Assembly: GCF_000090795.2 (NCBI RefSeq)
Contig: NW_003546253.1
Location: forward strand, 384,140 to 404,143
From: Amphimedon queenslandica
Taxonomy: Eukaryota; Porifera; Demospongiae; Haplosclerida; Niphatidae
Direction: 5' to 3'
Length of the DNA stretch: 20,004 nucleotides
Part shown: piece after piece, positions 18,402 through 20,004 of the stretch
Numbering within the stretch: the stretch's first letter is position 1
Layout of the letters: each line of letters opens with the position of its first letter
Notes under the pieces: model-generated
Databases searched by the model: none
What the model saw: the letters and a program-made list of their open reading frames with translations, nothing else
Told to the model about the DNA's origin: nothing
Program-made: the position numbers and the translations under genes

Positions 18402-19940
18402 GTCAGGGGTCAGGTGATGAATGCCGAAATGATCTCAAATGTTGTTGATATTGAATTGATTAGTGATAGCATTAAATACTCATTGAAGGTATTTTAATCA
18501 ATTAATTAGTGTATTGTTATATCATTTTACTCATTCATCGTGTTAAATTTGCTTTCTATGCATGCATTTGCAAGTTGCAAAGAAATTTTTTTGCTAAGTA
18601 ATAAGTTTTGTTATTGTTATTATTATTATTATTATTGTACTAGGTATCACGGATCAGGCCTACAGTGTACATGTTGCTGATGAATGATAGTTATCTCTCA
18701 GTGGATGTACACAGAATGACCGATGGGACACTGTTAGTGTCCATCAATGGCTCCTCTTACACGACTTACTTCAAAGAAGAGGTGGACCACTACAGGGTTG
18801 TTGTATCAGGGCAGACTGGTGTCTTTGAGAAAGAGAATGATCCTCAAGTATTGAGGTGAGTAGAAAGGAGAGACAGAGAGACAGAGAGAGGGAGGGAGGG
18901 AGGGAGGGAGGGAGAGAGAGAGACAGAGAGAGAGGAAAGGAGAGAATACGTTAGAAGATAGAAAGAACAATTGGATCATTTGTTGTTGTACTGTACATTC
19001 TAGAGCTACTTCTCCTGGTAAATTGATACGATTCTTGCAAGAAGACGGCGATCATGTTGATGCTGGTAATCCATACGCCGAGATCGAAGTGATGAAAATG
19101 ATCACCAATTTATACACGACTCAAAGCGGAATGTGAGAAAGAAAACATTTCACATTTACAATTTTTGTTATTTTCATAGCATACACCACAAAAAGCAGCC
19201 CGGTGCTATTCTTCATCCAGGCACTCTGGTTGCTAAATTGGATCTTGATGATGCATCTTCTGTGACCAGAGCTGTCCCATTCTCTGGCTCACTGCCCCAA
19301 GGAAAGAAAGAGACGGTCGGTCTGAAGAGTAACCAGTTGTTCCGAACAGCTGTACAATCACTGCAGGCTGTAATGGCCGGATACTCTATACCTGATGAAG
19401 ATATGCTCTTCAAGCTGATAACAGAGAATGTGGAGCTGTTTCTTAAAACGCTTAAGGATCCAACGCTACCGATGCTTGAAACAAAGGTATGACATCTTTT
19501 TAAATTTTTTAATGGCAAATGTAGGAGCTGCTCTCGACTATATCTGGGCGTATCCCTGTTGCTGTGGAAACTGCTATTAACAAGTGTCTTGCACAATATG
19601 CAAAGAATGTGACCTCGATACTGAGCCAGTTCCCAAGCCAACAAGTAATCGACATACAACCACCTTCTAGTGTTCTCTCTCTCTCTCTCTTAGCTTAATA
19701 ATATCATCAATAGATATGCTGCCTCTATACAGCGTCAGTCAGATCAAGACCAGTTCTTCATGAACACTAATGGAATAGTTCAATTATTACAAAGGTACGT
19801 GTTCATATATAATCACAATTATCATAATTATTTTATTGCTTTTCTCTCGCTCAGATACGTTAACGGATCCCGTGGGCGTATGAGGACTGAGATTATCCAG
19901 TTTTTAAAGGAATACTATAGAGTAGAAGAAGCTTTTCAAG
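14053..19940 (+). CDS. ACC: Acetyl-CoA carboxylase, N-terminal ~946 residues (runs off the right edge)
   Basis: Nineteen in-frame exons: 14053-14181, 14428-14613, 15309-15428, 15483-15663, 15717-15826, 15896-16059, 16120-16276, 16523-16696, 17236-17327, 17409-17642, 17937-18087, 18209-18312, 18407-18488, 18644-18855, 19004-19132, 19180-19486, 19525-19644, 19694-19794 and 19855-19940. This is the multidomain eukaryotic enzyme that makes malonyl-CoA from acetyl-CoA, ATP and bicarbonate, the committed step of fatty-acid synthesis. Biotin carboxylase, residues about 44-565: [31 protein letters not shown], the ATP-grasp loop [13 protein letters not shown] (254-266) and the catalytic [11 protein letters not shown] (381-391). 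Biotin carrier domain about 695-770: EVMKM with the biotin lysine at 730. After it begins the central region; the carboxyltransferase is not in the window. The N-terminal tail carries TRSLSGHKI, resembling the AMPK-regulated serine of animal ACC. Two ATGs are adjacent (14053 and 14056). Lack of a visible mitochondrial presequence suggests a cytosolic enzyme. Confidence 0.97.
14663..14906. mobile_element. Fold-back (MITE-like) element A in ACC intron 2
   Basis: Ends are an 8-base perfect inverted repeat, GGCCATAA at 14663-14670 and TTATGGCC at 14899-14906. Inside each end is an imperfect inverted copy of an AATTTCG(T/A)GGGTA motif, and variants of CGAAATTT recur through the element (near 14737, 14809, 14859 and 14875). 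It has no coding capacity. I see no target-site duplication. A nonautonomous DNA transposon is the best reading. Confidence 0.55.
14908..15019. mobile_element. Fold-back (MITE-like) element B in ACC intron 2
   Basis: CATACACGAG at 14909-14918 is matched by CTCGTGTATG at 15009-15018. The similarity continues inwards (AACTTATTGCTAGCAACAA on the left, TTACTAGCAACAAGTT on the right), so almost the whole 110 bases would fold into one hairpin. It directly abuts element A. Target-site duplication is not clear. Confidence 0.65.
15028..15240. mobile_element. MITE C with 18-base perfect terminal inverted repeats in ACC intron 2
   Basis: AGGCCTTTTCACACTGGC (15028-15045) is exactly inverted at 15223-15240. 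The 213-base element has no open frame and contains many short palindromes (ATGCGCAT, AAGCGC and GCGCTT). Flanks read TTT on both sides, a possible 3-base target duplication. Superfamily is not assignable from this evidence. It lies nine bases from element B. Confidence 0.85.
15839..15893. repeat. (ATT)n microsatellite forming most of ACC intron 5
   Basis: About 18 trinucleotide units occupy 55 of the 69 intron bases (15827-15895), leaving only the donor and the TTAATAG acceptor as non-repeat sequence. Confidence 0.95.
16282..16333. repeat. (ATT)n microsatellite in ACC intron 7
   Basis: About 17 uninterrupted units start six bases after the donor of the intron at 16277-16522. TACATGTA-type palindromes follow at about 16347-16385. 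Confidence 0.95.
16452..16519. repeat. (GTT)n-rich microsatellite before an ACC acceptor
   Basis: GTT units interrupted by ATT run to the acceptor TTTAG at 16518-16522. The tract takes the place of an ordinary polypyrimidine tract for the exon that encodes the biotin carboxylase active site. Confidence 0.9.
16703..17208 (+). repeat. Three tandem copies of a 177-base repeat in ACC intron 8
   Basis: CCCATGG followed by a T run starts units at about 16707, 16884 and 17061, exactly 177 bases apart. Each has AAAAATGGCTCC, TTTTTATTACATTTTCTGAT, ACATATTGATG, AAAGTTTGAGCTGATTC and a TTATGGCCATTTTAAG or diverged end. The first two copies are nearly identical and the third is more diverged. The repeat nearly fills the intron (16697-17235) and is homologous to 1052-1397 in reverse complement. 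Confidence 0.9.
17643..17936 (+). other. ACC intron 10
   Basis: 294 AT-rich bases with a TACATGTA-type palindrome near 17669-17687 and a CT-rich acceptor. I see no exon or repeat family in it. Confidence 0.6.
18141..18208 (+). repeat. 10-base minisatellite embedding an ACC splice acceptor
   Basis: Units of TATTAATAGT type (TATTAATAGT, TATTGATAGT, TATTAATAGT, TATTACTAGT, CATTACTGGT and a final degenerate unit) run directly into the acceptor ATTAATAG at 18201-18208. Several units contain the same TTAATAG sequence used as the real acceptor. Confidence 0.85.
18367..18401. repeat. (CT)n microsatellite acting as polypyrimidine tract
   Basis: A CT run broken by one extra T lies just upstream of the TGTCAG acceptor (exon start 18407). 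A shorter (CT)n does the same at 19677-19691 before the exon starting at 19694. Confidence 0.9.
18863..18937. repeat. Purine-rich (GA/GGGA)n tract in ACC intron 14
   Basis: GAGA and GGAG repeats fill the first half of the intron at 18856-19003. No gene content is visible in it. Confidence 0.9.
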
Positions 19941-20004
19941 GTAATAATCATACGCTAGTCAAACTTTGTAATACTTTACTATTTAATGTAATCATTATTT
20001 GTGT

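Noticed and set aside
1..20004. CRISPR array, tRNA, rRNA or bacterial operon
   Set aside because: No spaced direct repeats, no cloverleaf or TTCGA-type T-loop, and all genes are intron-containing animal genes.

Overview
The window is animal nuclear DNA with a compact gene layout. Every gene is split into many small exons by short introns (45 to a few hundred bases, AT-rich, GT-AG), with only about 110 to 480 bases between genes. The gene set (a secreted fibronectin-III protein full of N-glycosylation sequons, ribosomal protein L10A, a CELF RNA-binding protein, the nucleolar protein LYAR, a large acetyl-CoA carboxylase) is metazoan. The very short introns, tight spacing and fibronectin-III receptor-like gene suggest a demosponge such as Amphimedon. 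That species guess is inference and rests on no database search. All exon models were built by hand from splice signals, and every exon junction keeps the reading frame.

Layout from left to right: (1) 74-4049, minus: N-terminal part of a signal-peptide plus FN3-domain protein, continuing past the left edge. (2) 4495-5832, plus: complete five-exon RPL10A (216 aa), divergent from the FN3 gene. (3) 6316-9314, minus: complete ten-exon CELF-type protein (447 aa; RRM1, RRM2, linker, RRM3), convergent with RPL10A. (4) 9654-10744, minus: complete three-exon LYAR-like nucleolar zinc-finger protein (287 aa). (5) 10872-13939, minus: complete sixteen-exon, 754-aa protein I cannot name, with an N-terminal conserved-looking block, a long charged helical middle, and a C-terminal array of EF-hand-like loops alternating with WW-like motifs. 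(6) 14053 to the right edge, plus: acetyl-CoA carboxylase, 19 exons visible, covering biotin carboxylase, biotin carrier and the start of the central region. The carboxyltransferase lies outside.

The genes do not form a pathway. The links are architectural: RPL10A and LYAR both serve ribosome production and share a ten-base E-box block in their upstream regions, while the unnamed EF-hand gene and ACC share a head-to-head promoter of only 113 bases. Introns carry most of the repeats: three fold-back elements side by side in one ACC intron, a roughly 180-base tandem repeat found in both an ACC intron and an FN3-gene intron in the same orientation relative to transcription, and microsatellites that form several ACC splice acceptors.

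I see no operon, CRISPR array, tRNA or rRNA gene. The best candidates for something undescribed are the 754-aa EF-hand/WW-like protein, the shared intronic repeat family, and the ACC intron whose acceptor site is embedded in a 10-base minisatellite.
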